Source: a bacterium
GTDB lineage: Bacteria > JAHJDO01
DNA: 41,318 nucleotides
Reading direction: 5' to 3'
Assembly: GCA_030611945.1 (NCBI GenBank)
Contig: JAUWOV010000005.1
Span: 1-41,318 of the forward strand
The translations under genes were made by a program, and so were the position numbers. The notes beneath the pieces are model-generated. The model was not told where the DNA came from and did no database searches. It saw only the letters and a list, made by a program, of their open reading frames with translations. Positions 34,256 through 41,318 of this stretch are shown piece by piece. Numbering within the stretch: the first letter of the stretch is position 1; each line of letters opens with the position of its first letter.

Positions 34256-35639
34256 GGTCTATAATACACTTACAGGCAAAAAAGAGGAGTTTCTATCCCT
34301 AGTTTCGGGCAAGGTCAGGATGTATAATTGTGGTCCTACAGTCTATGACTATTTTCATGTTGGAAATGCAAGGAATTTTATTGTATTTGACGTAATAAGG
34401 AGATATCTCAAACATAAGGGGTATAAAGTTACATTTGTTCAGAATATTACAGACATTGACGATAAGATTATAAACAGGGCAAATAAAGAGAAGGTCTCTG
34501 CTGAGAGTATAGCTAATAAGTATACGGACGCTTTTTTTGGGGATTTAGAAATTCTCGGCATTGTAAAGCCTGATATATGCCCAAAGGCAACTGAACATGT
34601 TTCGGATATTATTTCTTTGATTAAAAGACTTATGGATGCAGGTTTTGCCTATCAAGTTGATGGAGATGTGTTTTTTGAAGTAGGCAAATTTTCTGATTAT
34701 GGCAAATTATCAAAACGTTTGTTTGACGAGGTAAAGCAGTGCGCAAGAGTGAAGATAGACGAGCGCAAGAAGTCTCCTCGCGATTTTGCTCTGTGGAAAA
34801 GCGCTAAACCTGATGAACCAAGCTGGGACAGTCCATGGGGCATGGGCAGACCGGGATGGCATATTGAATGTTCTGCTATGAGCATGAAATATCTTGGAGA
34901 AACGTTTGATATACATTCCGGAGGGCAGGATCTGATCTTTCCTCATCATGAAAACGAAATAGCTCAAAGCGAAGCGGCAACAGACAAGCCATTTGTTAAG
35001 TACTGGTTTCACAATGGATTTTTAAATATTGATGGTGAAAAGATGTCTAAATCTCTGGGTAACTTCTTTTTAGTGAGAGACATACTTAAAAAGTTTAGCC
35101 CTCAAGTTGTGCGGTATTTTATGATATCTGCTCATTACCGTAGCTCGCTTGATTTTAGCGACAAAAGTCTCGCTGAATCAGGGAAAGCTTTTGAGAGAAT
35201 AGAAAATTGTTTTGACAACATCAGTGAAAATGTAAAAGATTTAGATGCGTCTCAAAAAAATATACATACAGAATGGACGAACAAGTTTGAGGAAGCTATG
35301 GACGATGATTTTAATACAGCATCTGCTCTGGGAGTTGTGTTTGATCTAATAACAGAAATTAATAGCTTGATACAGGCACAGAGGCACAGAGGCACAGAGG
35401 CACAAATAAAAGAATACATTTCCGATCTGAAAACATTTTGTTCTATACTCGGGATTCTGCCAAGTATAGAGGATAAGGAATTGGATAAAGATTTACTGGA
35501 TTTAATTGAAGAACGAACAAAAGCTCGCACTAAGAAGAATTGGCAGGAAGCAGACAGAATCCGGAGTCTGCTGGAAGAGAGAGGCGTTGTTCTCAAAGAC
35601 AATCCGGACGGAACAACCAATTGGAAGAGAAAAGGCTAA
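34248..35639 (+). CDS. cysS: Cysteinyl-tRNA synthetase
   Basis: A class I synthetase of 463 residues that charges tRNA-Cys. [19 protein letters not shown] holds the zinc-binding Cys28 and the HIGH-type motif (HVGN, 37-40). [11 protein letters not shown] and [15 protein letters not shown] supply the other zinc ligands, and the KMSKS loop is at 265-269. The DALR anticodon-recognition domain begins near residue 315. Inside it, residues about 376-386 ([11 protein letters not shown]) are encoded by four tandem GGCACAGA-type octamers. They appear to be an in-frame insertion between helices. The rest is normal, so the enzyme is probably functional. Confidence 0.95.
   Translation: MIRVYNTLTGKKEEFLSLVSGKVRMYNCGPTVYDYFHVGNARNFIVFDVIRRYLKHKGYKVTFVQNITDIDDKIINRANKEKVSAESIANKYTDAFFGDLEILGIVKPDICPKATEHVSDIISLIKRLMDAGFAYQVDGDVFFEVGKFSDYGKLSKRLFDEVKQCARVKIDERKKSPRDFALWKSAKPDEPSWDSPWGMGRPGWHIECSAMSMKYLGETFDIHSGGQDLIFPHHENEIAQSEAATDKPFVKYWFHNGFLNIDGEKMSKSLGNFFLVRDILKKFSPQVVRYFMISAHYRSSLDFSDKSLAESGKAFERIENCFDNISENVKDLDASQKNIHTEWTNKFEEAMDDDFNTASALGVVFDLITEINSLIQAQRHRGTEAQIKEYISDLKTFCSILGILPSIEDKELDKDLLDLIEERTKARTKKNWQEADRIRSLLEERGVVLKDNPDGTTNWKRKG
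35375..35406 (+). repeat. Four tandem GGCACAGA octamers inside cysS
   Basis: Perfect units at 35375-35382, 35383-35390 and 35391-35398, then GGCACAAA at 35399-35406. The array is translated as [10 protein letters not shown] within the DALR domain. The same unit occurs upstream of nadE at 324-355. Confidence 0.85.
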
Positions 35640-35664
35640 ACGCCAAATTGCAATTTCGCCTTTT
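35630..35664. repeat. Stem-loop with internal palindrome across the cysS stop
   Basis: AAAAGGC (35630-35636) pairs with GCCTTTT (35658-35664). The 21-nt loop holds a perfect palindrome, AAATTGCAATTT (35645-35656). The stem is short and the following T-run is interrupted, so terminator function is doubtful. Confidence 0.4.
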
Positions 35665-35688
35665 GCACTTTGATTTTTGAGTTTTTGT

Positions 35689-37119
35689 ATGATTATTAAA
35701 AAAGACAAAGACCTGATACTTGGATATTTAGAGGATGCTTCCAATTTAGAAGGAGGTAATGTGGATATTCTTTATGTTCCGGAAACTGAAGAGGAAGTGA
35801 AAGAGGCTGTTTGTGAATGCGTTAGTAAAAATATTCCTTTAACTGTTTCTGCAGGAGGAACAGGAACAGTCGGCAGTAGAATCGCGCGCGATGGCGCTAT
35901 TCTTTCAGTAGAAAGACTGAATAAAATTCTATCAATAGATAAAGAAAATAAAAGAGCTGTTTTGCAGTCAGGGGTGATTATTAGTGATTTTTTGGAAGCA
36001 TTGGCTAAACAGAACTTGTTTTATCCGCCATTTCCAACAGAAAGAACAGCTTTTATCGGAGGTAATATAGCAACGAATGCTTCCGGAGAATACAGCTATT
36101 ACTTTGGTTCAACGCGCAATTATGTAAGAAGGATTAAAGTCCTGCTTTCTACAGGAAAGTTTCTGGAGATAGAAAGAGGCAAGATTTTTGCAGATAAGGA
36201 TGGAATTATTAAAATAGGTGAATTAAGCGTCAAGATTCCCTCTTATACCAGTCCTCAAGTCAAGAATGCCGCAGGTTATTTTTCAAAGCCGCAAATGGAT
36301 TTAATTGACTTATTCATTGGTTCAGAGGGCACATTAGGAGTGATTACAGAAACAGAGGTTGAAATAATTGATGATCTGCAGTCTCGGTTCATAATGGTTA
36401 TTTTCCTGCCTGATGAGCAAAGGCTTTTAGAATTTGTTTCTGAGATTAAGAACAATCCGGACCTGAAACCTGTTTCCTTAGAATATTTTGATAAAAACAG
36501 TCTGAATTTTTTAAGAAGCGATTTCCACAGCATACCAGATAGTTCCGAAGCAGCTGTCTATATAGAGGAGGAAGAAGGAGAGAATACTCTTGGTGTATGG
36601 TTAAATCTTCTGGATAAATATGAAGTTATTGATACATGGATAAGCCAGGATAAAAAGAGATATCAGGAGCTTATAAATTTTCGGCATAAGCTTCCGGAGA
36701 AAGTAAGGGATTACTTCAAAGAGATTAAATCACATAAGATCGCTCTTGATATTGCTGTGCCTGACGAATCATTTGAGAAGCTTTTCTATTTTTACAAACA
36801 TGCTTTAGATAATGAGAAGATTAAATTTGTTCTCTATGGACATATTGGAGAAAACCATCTGCATCTTAATTTTTTCCCAAAGAATGAGAAAGAGAAAACG
36901 ATAGTTAATGACATATGTAGCAAAGCTGTCCGGAAAGCAGTAAAAATGGGAGGAACAGTATCTGCGGAACACGGCATAGGGAAGATAAAGCATAAATACT
37001 TAGAAGTAATGTATGGCAGAGAAGGAGTCTCAGAAATGGCAAGAGTTAAGAAAACATTTGACTCGCATTGTATTTTAGGATTAGATAATATCTTTTCAAG
37101 GGAATTAGTTCTTTATTAA
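35689..37119 (+). CDS. glcD: GlcD-like FAD-binding oxidoreductase
   Basis: A 476-residue VAO-type flavoprotein, related to glycolate oxidase subunit GlcD and D-lactate dehydrogenases. The N-terminal FAD_binding_4 domain has VPETEEEVKEAVCEC, then SAGGTGTVGSR near residue 56 and PPFPTERTAFIGGNIATNASG. The middle holds FIGSEGTLGVITE. The C-terminal FAD-oxidase domain includes LYGHIGENHLHLNFFP and GTVSAEHGIGKIKHKYL, with the conserved histidines. It would oxidise a 2-hydroxy acid. The usual partners GlcE and GlcF (Fe-S subunit) are absent, so the electron acceptor is unknown. ATG 35689 is preferred over the upstream in-frame TTG. Confidence 0.85.
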   Translation: MIIKKDKDLILGYLEDASNLEGGNVDILYVPETEEEVKEAVCECVSKNIPLTVSAGGTGTVGSRIARDGAILSVERLNKILSIDKENKRAVLQSGVIISDFLEALAKQNLFYPPFPTERTAFIGGNIATNASGEYSYYFGSTRNYVRRIKVLLSTGKFLEIERGKIFADKDGIIKIGELSVKIPSYTSPQVKNAAGYFSKPQMDLIDLFIGSEGTLGVITETEVEIIDDLQSRFIMVIFLPDEQRLLEFVSEIKNNPDLKPVSLEYFDKNSLNFLRSDFHSIPDSSEAAVYIEEEEGENTLGVWLNLLDKYEVIDTWISQDKKRYQELINFRHKLPEKVRDYFKEIKSHKIALDIAVPDESFEKLFYFYKHALDNEKIKFVLYGHIGENHLHLNFFPKNEKEKTIVNDICSKAVRKAVKMGGTVSAEHGIGKIKHKYLEVMYGREGVSEMARVKKTFDSHCILGLDNIFSRELVLY

Positions 37120-37190
37120 CATCTGCCTGGATCTGTTTCCAGAGTTTACTTTTGCATAAAATATTTTACATTACCCGCCAGCGCAAACAT

Positions 37191-37219
37191 TTGACAGAGT
37201 TTTTGAAAGGATGTATATT
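37191..37219 (+). promoter_or_regulatory. Promoter of the fur-def-yggS operon
   Basis: A perfect TTGACA (37191-37196), 17 bp and TATATT (37214-37219). The Fur-type palindrome begins at 37218, so a bound repressor would cover the -10 end and the start site. Confidence 0.75.
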
Positions 37220-37240
37220 AAGAATGGAAATCATTATCAA
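37218..37240. promoter_or_regulatory. Fur-box-like operator of the fur-like gene
   Basis: TTAAGAATG-GAAAT-CATTATCAA is an imperfect 9-5-9 palindrome resembling the Fur box, and it overlaps the transcription start. The right half and its flank (TCATTxTCAATAAGA) are repeated at 38890-38912 before the DUF5320 gene. Confidence 0.7.
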
Positions 37241-37254
37241 TAAGAGGTGGTATT

Positions 37255-37734
37255 ATGCCAATTCGAAATGGTCTTAGGCCAATGTGGTGGCATGGAAGAT
37301 TCAGAGGTTGCGGTTATAGGATAACTGCGCCAAGAGAAGCCATACTGGATGTACTCTCCAAATCAGATAAACATTTGAGCGCAGAAGAGATATACATAAA
37401 AGTACATACTTATTATCCTGCCGTAGGATTAACAACTATTTATCGCACTCTGGACATTTTGTCTAATATGGGCTTAATATTTAAGTTTGACTTCGGAGAT
37501 AGTAGGGCAAGGTATGAATTGTCAGAAGGACCTAAGGGGAAAAAGCATCACCATCATTTAATATGTACAAATTGCAATAGAATTATTGATTATGCAGACT
37601 TTATAGATGAAGAGATAAAACTTCTTGAGCAAACCGAAAAAGAACTTTTAAAGAGATACAATTTTAAATCAACAAATCATCTTATTCGGTTTTACGGTTT
37701 ATGTGAAAAATGTCAAAAAAATGAGTTGAATTGA
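37255..37734 (+). CDS. fur: Fur family metal-dependent transcriptional regulator
   Basis: A 159-residue Fur-family repressor. After an unusual N-terminal stretch rich in Trp, Arg and Gly (residues 1-20) comes the winged helix (RITAPREAILDVL, then VGLTTIYRTLDILSNMGLI, in which TTIYRTL is the recognition helix). The C-terminal dimerisation domain has HHHHLICTNCNRIID with Cys104/Cys107 and a second pair CEKC (150-153), the structural zinc site. The HHHH run at 98-101 supplies possible sensing-metal ligands. Fur, Zur and PerR cannot be separated from sequence alone. The Fur-type box over its own promoter indicates autoregulation. The operon continues into def (1 nt away) and yggS. Confidence 0.92.
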   Translation: MPIRNGLRPMWWHGRFRGCGYRITAPREAILDVLSKSDKHLSAEEIYIKVHTYYPAVGLTTIYRTLDILSNMGLIFKFDFGDSRARYELSEGPKGKKHHHHLICTNCNRIIDYADFIDEEIKLLEQTEKELLKRYNFKSTNHLIRFYGLCEKCQKNELN

Positions 37735-37735
37735 T

Positions 37736-38176
37736 ATGAATCCATTAGTAATTAAAAAACACCCTGATAAAATTCTCAGAGAAAAATGCGCTCAGGTAGA
37801 AAAGATTACAAATAAAGAGAAAAAACTTTTTGACAAGATGTTTTTTACAATGAAATATTTCCATGGCATAGGATTAGCTGCGCCTCAAATTGGTATATCC
37901 AAAAGATTAATTGTCGCCTGCGTTGAGGAAAGAACTATAAAATTAGCTAACCCCGAGATTATTGATATAAGTGGGGCGGATAATATGGTGGAGGGTTGTT
38001 TAAGCATTCCAGATATTACAGTTGATATAAAAAGGCCTTTTGAGGTTGTTGTAAAAGGTTTAAATGAGAAGGGAGAAAATGCAGAAATAAAGGTTAAAGG
38101 ACTTTTAGCAAGGGTCTTGCAGCATGAAATAGACCATTTAAAAGGCAGATTAATTATTGATTACAGAGGTGAATAG
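37736..38176 (+). CDS. def: Peptide deformylase
   Basis: It removes the N-formyl group from new proteins, using Fe2+ or Zn2+. The 146-residue protein has all three motifs: GIGLAAPQ (44-51), EGCLS (86-90, metal-binding Cys88) and QHEIDH (129-134, metal-binding His130/His134 and catalytic Glu131). Length is slightly short but complete. It starts one base after the fur-like gene and ends directly before yggS, so it is probably under Fur-type control. That is reasonable for an enzyme whose native metal is often iron. No methionyl-tRNA formyltransferase gene is next to it. Confidence 0.95.
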   Translation: MNPLVIKKHPDKILREKCAQVEKITNKEKKLFDKMFFTMKYFHGIGLAAPQIGISKRLIVACVEERTIKLANPEIIDISGADNMVEGCLSIPDITVDIKRPFEVVVKGLNEKGENAEIKVKGLLARVLQHEIDHLKGRLIIDYRGE

Positions 38177-38860
38177 ATGCATGTAGCGGAAAACTATCAA
38201 AGAATCAGAGAAGAAGTTCCGGACAACGTAACTATAGTTTTAGCAGGCAAGACAAGAACTCCTGAAGAGATTCGGGAAGTTATAGAGGCTGGCGCTACGG
38301 ACATTGGAGAGAATTATGTGCAGGAAGCAGAGAAAATGTATGATTCTTTAGGTGAAGAAACGAAAAAAGTTAGATGGCACATGATAGGTCATTTACAAAA
38401 AAACAAGATTAACAAGGCGCTTAGAATTTTTGATGTTATGCAAACAGTTGATTCTTTAGAAAAAGCAATAGATATTAATAAAAGAGCGAAGGAAACGGGA
38501 AGGACGGTTTCCGTGTATATAGAAATAAATATCGGCAGTGAAATGACAAAAGCAGGTATAAAGCCTGAATATGAAGTTGTTGAGAATTTAGTTAGAGAAA
38601 TTTCAGAACTTGAATATTTAAATTTAGAGGGGCTGATGACAATGGGACCTCGGTTTGGAGATCCGAAGGATTCAAGACCTTATTTTAGAGAAACGAAAGA
38701 TATCTTTGAAAGAATAAAAGCGCTTAATCTGTCAAGAGTTAAGATGGAGACATTATCCATGGGAATGTCAAATTCTTACAAGTTCGCAATTGAAGAAGGA
38801 AGCAATATGGTTAGATTAGGGACAGTTGTCTTTGGAGAGAGAAATTTTAAAAACCCTTGA
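38177..38860 (+). CDS. yggS: YggS/PROSC family PLP homeostasis protein
   Basis: A 227-residue alanine-racemase-fold protein that binds pyridoxal phosphate without known catalysis and balances cellular PLP. PLP would be held by Lys25 in VLAGKTRTPEEI. The usual family motif is VSKT, so an Ala-Gly in place of Val-Ser is a mild departure. Other family blocks are GATDIGENYVQEA, WHMIGHLQKNKI, VYIEINIGSEMTKAG, LEGLMTMGP, LSMGMSNSYKFAIEEGSNMVRLGT and FGER. All are intact. It is the last gene of the fur operon. Its TGA overlaps the TTGACA of the next promoter. Confidence 0.93.
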   Translation: MHVAENYQRIREEVPDNVTIVLAGKTRTPEEIREVIEAGATDIGENYVQEAEKMYDSLGEETKKVRWHMIGHLQKNKINKALRIFDVMQTVDSLEKAIDINKRAKETGRTVSVYIEINIGSEMTKAGIKPEYEVVENLVREISELEYLNLEGLMTMGPRFGDPKDSRPYFRETKDIFERIKALNLSRVKMETLSMGMSNSYKFAIEEGSNMVRLGTVVFGERNFKNP

Positions 38861-38885
38861 CATAATATTTCTAATTGTATATATT
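38857..38885 (+). promoter_or_regulatory. Promoter of the DUF5320-DUF89-Mrp operon
   Basis: A perfect TTGACA (38857-38862) overlapping the yggS stop, 17 bp, then TATATT (38880-38885). The -10 hexamer is identical to that of the fur-like gene's promoter. Expected +1 is near 38892, inside the Fur-type palindrome. Confidence 0.75.
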
Positions 38886-38889
38886 GTAA

Positions 38890-38912
38890 TTGAAAATGGA
38901 AATCATTTTCAA
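38890..38912. promoter_or_regulatory. Fur-box-like operator of the DUF5320 operon
   Basis: A perfect 9-5-9 palindrome, TTGAAAATG-GAAAT-CATTTTCAA, covers the expected transcription start. A stretch of about 20 bp from ATGGAAATCATT onward matches the operator at 37218-37240 with a single difference. Confidence 0.75.
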
Positions 38913-38936
38913 TAAGAACAAGGGGAGGTGATTAAA

Positions 38937-39299
38937 ATGCCAGGTGGAGACGGAACAGGTCCAGGAGGAATGGGACCAATGACAGGCAGAGCAGCAGGTT
39001 ACTGCGCTGGTTATTCAGTTCCTGGTTATGCAAATCCAATTCAAGGCAGAGGTCGCGGTTTTGGTAGAGGCCGCGGTTTCGGCAGAGGTTTTGGTTTTGC
39101 TAGAGGTGCCTATGGCGCTCCTTATGCTTCTCCTTATTATCCAGTTGCCTATGGTGGTGGTTATCCTTATGCTCAGAATGTGACTACTCAAGAGGAAACA
39201 GATATGTTGAAAGAGCAGTCTAAAGCCATAACTGAAGAACTGGAGGCAGTCAACAAACGGATCAGTGAGTTGAAATCAGTAGCTAAGGAGAGTAAATAG
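38937..39299 (+). CDS. DUF5320 family Gly/Arg/Met-rich small protein
   Basis: A 120-residue protein starting at ATG 38937 behind a strong GGGGAGG Shine-Dalgarno; an in-frame GTG at 38928 lies too close to it. It opens with MPGGDGTGPGGMGPMTGR, the DUF5320 signature. It continues with a low-complexity RGRGFGRGRGFGRGFGFARG stretch and a Tyr/Pro/Gly-rich segment, then ends in a charged coiled-coil-like helix (TDMLKEQSKAITEELEAVNKRISELK). Family function is unknown. Related genes often sit beside Mrp-type and iron-cofactor genes. Its Fur-type operator suggests a role in metal handling. Confidence 0.85.
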   Translation: MPGGDGTGPGGMGPMTGRAAGYCAGYSVPGYANPIQGRGRGFGRGRGFGRGFGFARGAYGAPYASPYYPVAYGGGYPYAQNVTTQEETDMLKEQSKAITEELEAVNKRISELKSVAKESK

Positions 39300-39375
39300 C
39301 TGATTGGAGAAAGTAAGTGGGGATAGATATACTATCAATGTCTATCCCTGCTTGTTTCAAATTAAGAAAGGATAT

Positions 39376-40254
39376 ATGAGAACCTATTTAGATTGTATAC
39401 CATGCTTTTTTAGACAAGCTCTTGATATGACAAGAATCACAGGTGTGGACGAAGCTACACAAAAGAAAGTATTAAATGAGGTTTCTAAATTAATTCCTAA
39501 CTTTCCATTGGACGCAAGTCCGCCAAAAATGGGGAGAGAAATATATCGGATTGTAAAGAGAATAACAGACATAAATGACCCATTTAAAAAGATTAAACAA
39601 AAAAGCAATAAACTTGTTTTAGATATTTATCCAAGGCTGAAGAAAGAAATTAGAAGTTCAGATGATAGTTTTTTAACAGCGACTGAATTAGCCATTGCCG
39701 GTAATGTAATAGACTATGGGGTTAAAAACTCTCTGGATATTGATAGAGAGATAGAAAAAATTCTTGCCAAAGATTTTGCCGGATCTGGAAACGGTTCTAA
39801 TCACAACTTTGATTATCAGGAATTTAGAGATACATTGAATAATGCCGGATCTGTTCTCTATCTAGGGGATAATACTGGAGAGATTGTTTTTGATAAACTT
39901 CTGATTGAAGAATTGAACAATATGTTCCCGAATATAAAGATTACCTATGTAGTAAGAGATAAACCGGTTATTAATGATGCTTTGATGGAGGACGCTATAA
40001 ATTGCGGTTTGGATAAAATAGTAAATGTAATATCAAGCGGATGCGATGCTCCAGGTACTATTCTGGATATTTGTTCAAAGGAATTTCTTAACCTTTATAA
40101 AAATGCAGAAATGGTTATTAGTAAGGGGCAGGGGAATTTTGAGACATTGGCAGATGAAAGCAGACCGATATTTTTTCTATTCAAAGTAAAATGTCCGGTA
40201 ATTGCAAACCATACCGGTTTTAATCTTGGTGATATAGTTCTTAAAAGGATGTAG
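39376..40254 (+). CDS. DUF89/ARMT1-like metal-dependent phosphatase
   Basis: A 292-residue protein of the DUF89 family, whose members are Mn2+/Co2+/Ni2+-dependent damage-control phosphatases acting on sugar phosphates and related metabolites. The bacterial/archaeal hallmark YLDCIPCFFRQALD lies at residues 4-17 with Cys7 and Cys10. The metal site is VLYLGDNTGEIVFDKLL near residue 165, with ISKGQGNFETL near 250. The ATG at 39376 follows AAAGGAT and begins right at the family motif, so it is preferred over earlier in-frame codons near 39304. It lies in the DUF5320-Mrp operon under the Fur-type operator. Substrate unknown. Confidence 0.87.
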   Translation: MRTYLDCIPCFFRQALDMTRITGVDEATQKKVLNEVSKLIPNFPLDASPPKMGREIYRIVKRITDINDPFKKIKQKSNKLVLDIYPRLKKEIRSSDDSFLTATELAIAGNVIDYGVKNSLDIDREIEKILAKDFAGSGNGSNHNFDYQEFRDTLNNAGSVLYLGDNTGEIVFDKLLIEELNNMFPNIKITYVVRDKPVINDALMEDAINCGLDKIVNVISSGCDAPGTILDICSKEFLNLYKNAEMVISKGQGNFETLADESRPIFFLFKVKCPVIANHTGFNLGDIVLKRM

Positions 40255-40267
40255 AGGATAGATAATT

Positions 40268-41098
40268 ATGAGAGAAAAAACAACTCAGGAAATACAGCAG
40301 GAGAAAAGATTAAATGACAATATGAACAAGATAAAGCATAAGTTAATTGTTATTAGTGGAAAAGGTGGAGTTGGGAAAACCACAGTAGCAGTGAACCTTG
40401 CTTACGGATTAGCGATGAATAAGCATAAGGTTGGAATATTGGATGTGGATATTCATGGTCCGAATATCGCTAAGATGCTGGGTGTTGAGGGATCAAAATT
40501 AGTTGGCTCTCAATCAGGAGAGATAGAGCCAATAGAAGTTTTACCCAATCTTAAGGCAGTGAGTATAGCATTTATGATTGACAGTCCTGATAAGCCTATT
40601 ATTTGGCGTGGACCGCTTAAAATGATCACAATTAAACAATTCCTGAGCGATGTGAGCTGGGGTGAACTTGATTACCTCATAATAGATTCTCCTCCAGGAA
40701 CAGGGGACGAACCTTTAAGTGTTTGTCAGCTCATACCTGATATAGACGGCGCCGTAATTGTTACTACACCGCAGGATGTAGCAATTTTAGATTCAAGAAA
40801 GAGTGTTTTATTTGCGCAGACATTAAAGATGAAGGTTATTGGAATAATTGAGAATATGAGCGGTTTTGTTTGTCCGTATTGCAAGAAAAAGATAGATTTG
40901 TTTAAATCAGGTGGAGGAGAGAAGTCTGCAAAAGAGCTAAAAGTACCATTTCTGGGAAGAATTCCTATAGAGCCGGAAATAGCAGCGTCAGGAGATTCAG
41001 GTAACCCGTTTATCAATTCTACAAAGGATACGGAAACTAATAGGGTTATGGAAAGAATAATAAAGAAGGTTGTTGATTTTCTAAACTACAAAGACTAA
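40268..41098 (+). CDS. mrp: Mrp/NBP35-type Fe-S cluster carrier ATPase
   Basis: A 276-residue P-loop ATPase that binds and delivers [4Fe-4S] clusters. The deviant Walker A is GKGGVGKTT (31-39), followed by [31 protein letters not shown] is the Walker B region, and the cluster-binding CxxC is Cys202/Cys205 in FVCPYCKKK. All are intact. No N-terminal MIP18/DUF59 domain is present; the first 25 residues are charged and helical. Co-transcription with DUF5320 and DUF89 under a Fur-type operator supports a metallocofactor role. Confidence 0.93.
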   Translation: MREKTTQEIQQEKRLNDNMNKIKHKLIVISGKGGVGKTTVAVNLAYGLAMNKHKVGILDVDIHGPNIAKMLGVEGSKLVGSQSGEIEPIEVLPNLKAVSIAFMIDSPDKPIIWRGPLKMITIKQFLSDVSWGELDYLIIDSPPGTGDEPLSVCQLIPDIDGAVIVTTPQDVAILDSRKSVLFAQTLKMKVIGIIENMSGFVCPYCKKKIDLFKSGGGEKSAKELKVPFLGRIPIEPEIAASGDSGNPFINSTKDTETNRVMERIIKKVVDFLNYKD

Positions 41099-41191
41099 TA
41101 ATGAGTTATTAAAGTATCCCAAAATACACTATCGGGAACAAATCTTACAGTATTTAGCAAAAATTGATAAATTGCTTAAAAAAGGGGAAAT

Positions 41192-41318
41192 ATGAAGAAA
41201 ATTAGAAGAAACGTTTTTGCCAACTCCAGATTCAAGAGGCTTAGCCTGATCTTTGTTTTGGCGCTTTGTCTTTTGATTGGGTTGGTTTATGTGGGGATGC
41301 AGAGATCTAAGAAGGAAA
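41192..41318 (+). CDS. N-terminal start of a membrane-anchored protein (partial)
   Basis: An ATG at 41192 behind a GGGG Shine-Dalgarno opens a frame that runs off the window after 42 codons. The start is basic (MKKIRRNVFANSRFKR) and is followed by one hydrophobic helix (about residues 18-36). This fits a signal anchor or uncleaved membrane helix. No family can be named from so short a piece. It lies 93 nt after the Mrp gene. I see no clear promoter in between, so it could extend that operon. Confidence 0.6.
   Translation, partial: MKKIRRNVFANSRFKRLSLIFVLALCLLIGLVYVGMQRSKKE

Noticed and set aside
35630-35664. Rho-independent terminator after cysS
   Set aside because: The stem has only 7 bp with a 21-nt loop, and the T-tract is interrupted by GCAC, so it is kept only as a repeat.

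Overview
This window is a low-GC, gene-dense bacterial segment with short intergenic gaps and many 1-28 nt gene overlaps. Nearly all genes lie on the + strand. The mix is a type III glutamine synthetase end, an archaeal-length LeuC/LeuD pair, a DUF5320/DUF89/Mrp cluster, a HipBST-like module and many GT39-type membrane glycosyltransferases. That mix suggests an uncultivated lineage such as the Omnitrophota or a relative. This is an inference: no rRNA is present and no search was run.

Layout. (1) 1-1500: 3' end of a type III glutamine synthetase gene, nadE, and a two-gene minus-strand mini-operon (excisionase-like HTH plus a 56-residue zinc-ribbon protein). (2) 1.6-16.1 kb: a glycan and envelope block. 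It holds three GT2 polyprenyl-phosphate-type transferases, two paralogous pairs of GT39/ArnT-like membrane transferases, two SAM methyltransferases, a frameshifted LTA-synthase-like phosphoglycerol transferase/sulfatase, a decayed glycerophosphodiesterase, a GT4 transferase and a WecA/TagO-like lipid-carrier initiating enzyme. (3) 16.0-16.9 kb: an ArgA-like acetyltransferase and a zincin metallopeptidase whose HExxHH motif is cut off by a frameshift. (4) 16.9-22.2 kb: an accessory-looking stretch with a three-gene hipB-hipS-hipT system behind two palindromic operators, an overlapping DUF6868 membrane gene, an AAA/DUF4143 ATPase, and a fabF plus flavin oxidoreductase pair of visibly different composition. 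(5) 22.2-27.5 kb: comM/yifB, an orphan ABC ATPase, an AbrB/RelE-type toxin-antitoxin pair, guaA and an unknown membrane protein. (6) 27.5-33.5 kb: PHP phosphoesterase and mgtE from divergent promoters, leuC-leuD, cobU, a second GT4 transferase and tRNA-Pro(UGG). (7) 33.6-37.1 kb: cysE-cysS and a GlcD-like flavoprotein. (8) 37.2-41.3 kb: a Fur-family regulator with def and yggS, then DUF5320, DUF89/ARMT1-like and Mrp/NBP35. Nearly identical Fur-box-like palindromes sit over both promoters. A membrane-anchored ORF runs off the end.

How the genes work together. The 1.6-16 kb block looks like machinery that charges polyprenyl phosphate with sugars (GT2), uses those donors in the membrane (GT39) and starts lipid-linked glycan assembly (WecA-like). 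The last block looks like a metal-responsive regulon in which one Fur-like protein controls itself and a probable metallocofactor/Fe-S operon. The most unusual signals are the HipBST-DUF6868 arrangement, the paired Fur-type operators, promoters set so close to start codons that transcripts would be leaderless, an 8-bp repeat that has invaded cysS in frame, and two single-base frameshifts plus one gene relic found only by reading across frames.
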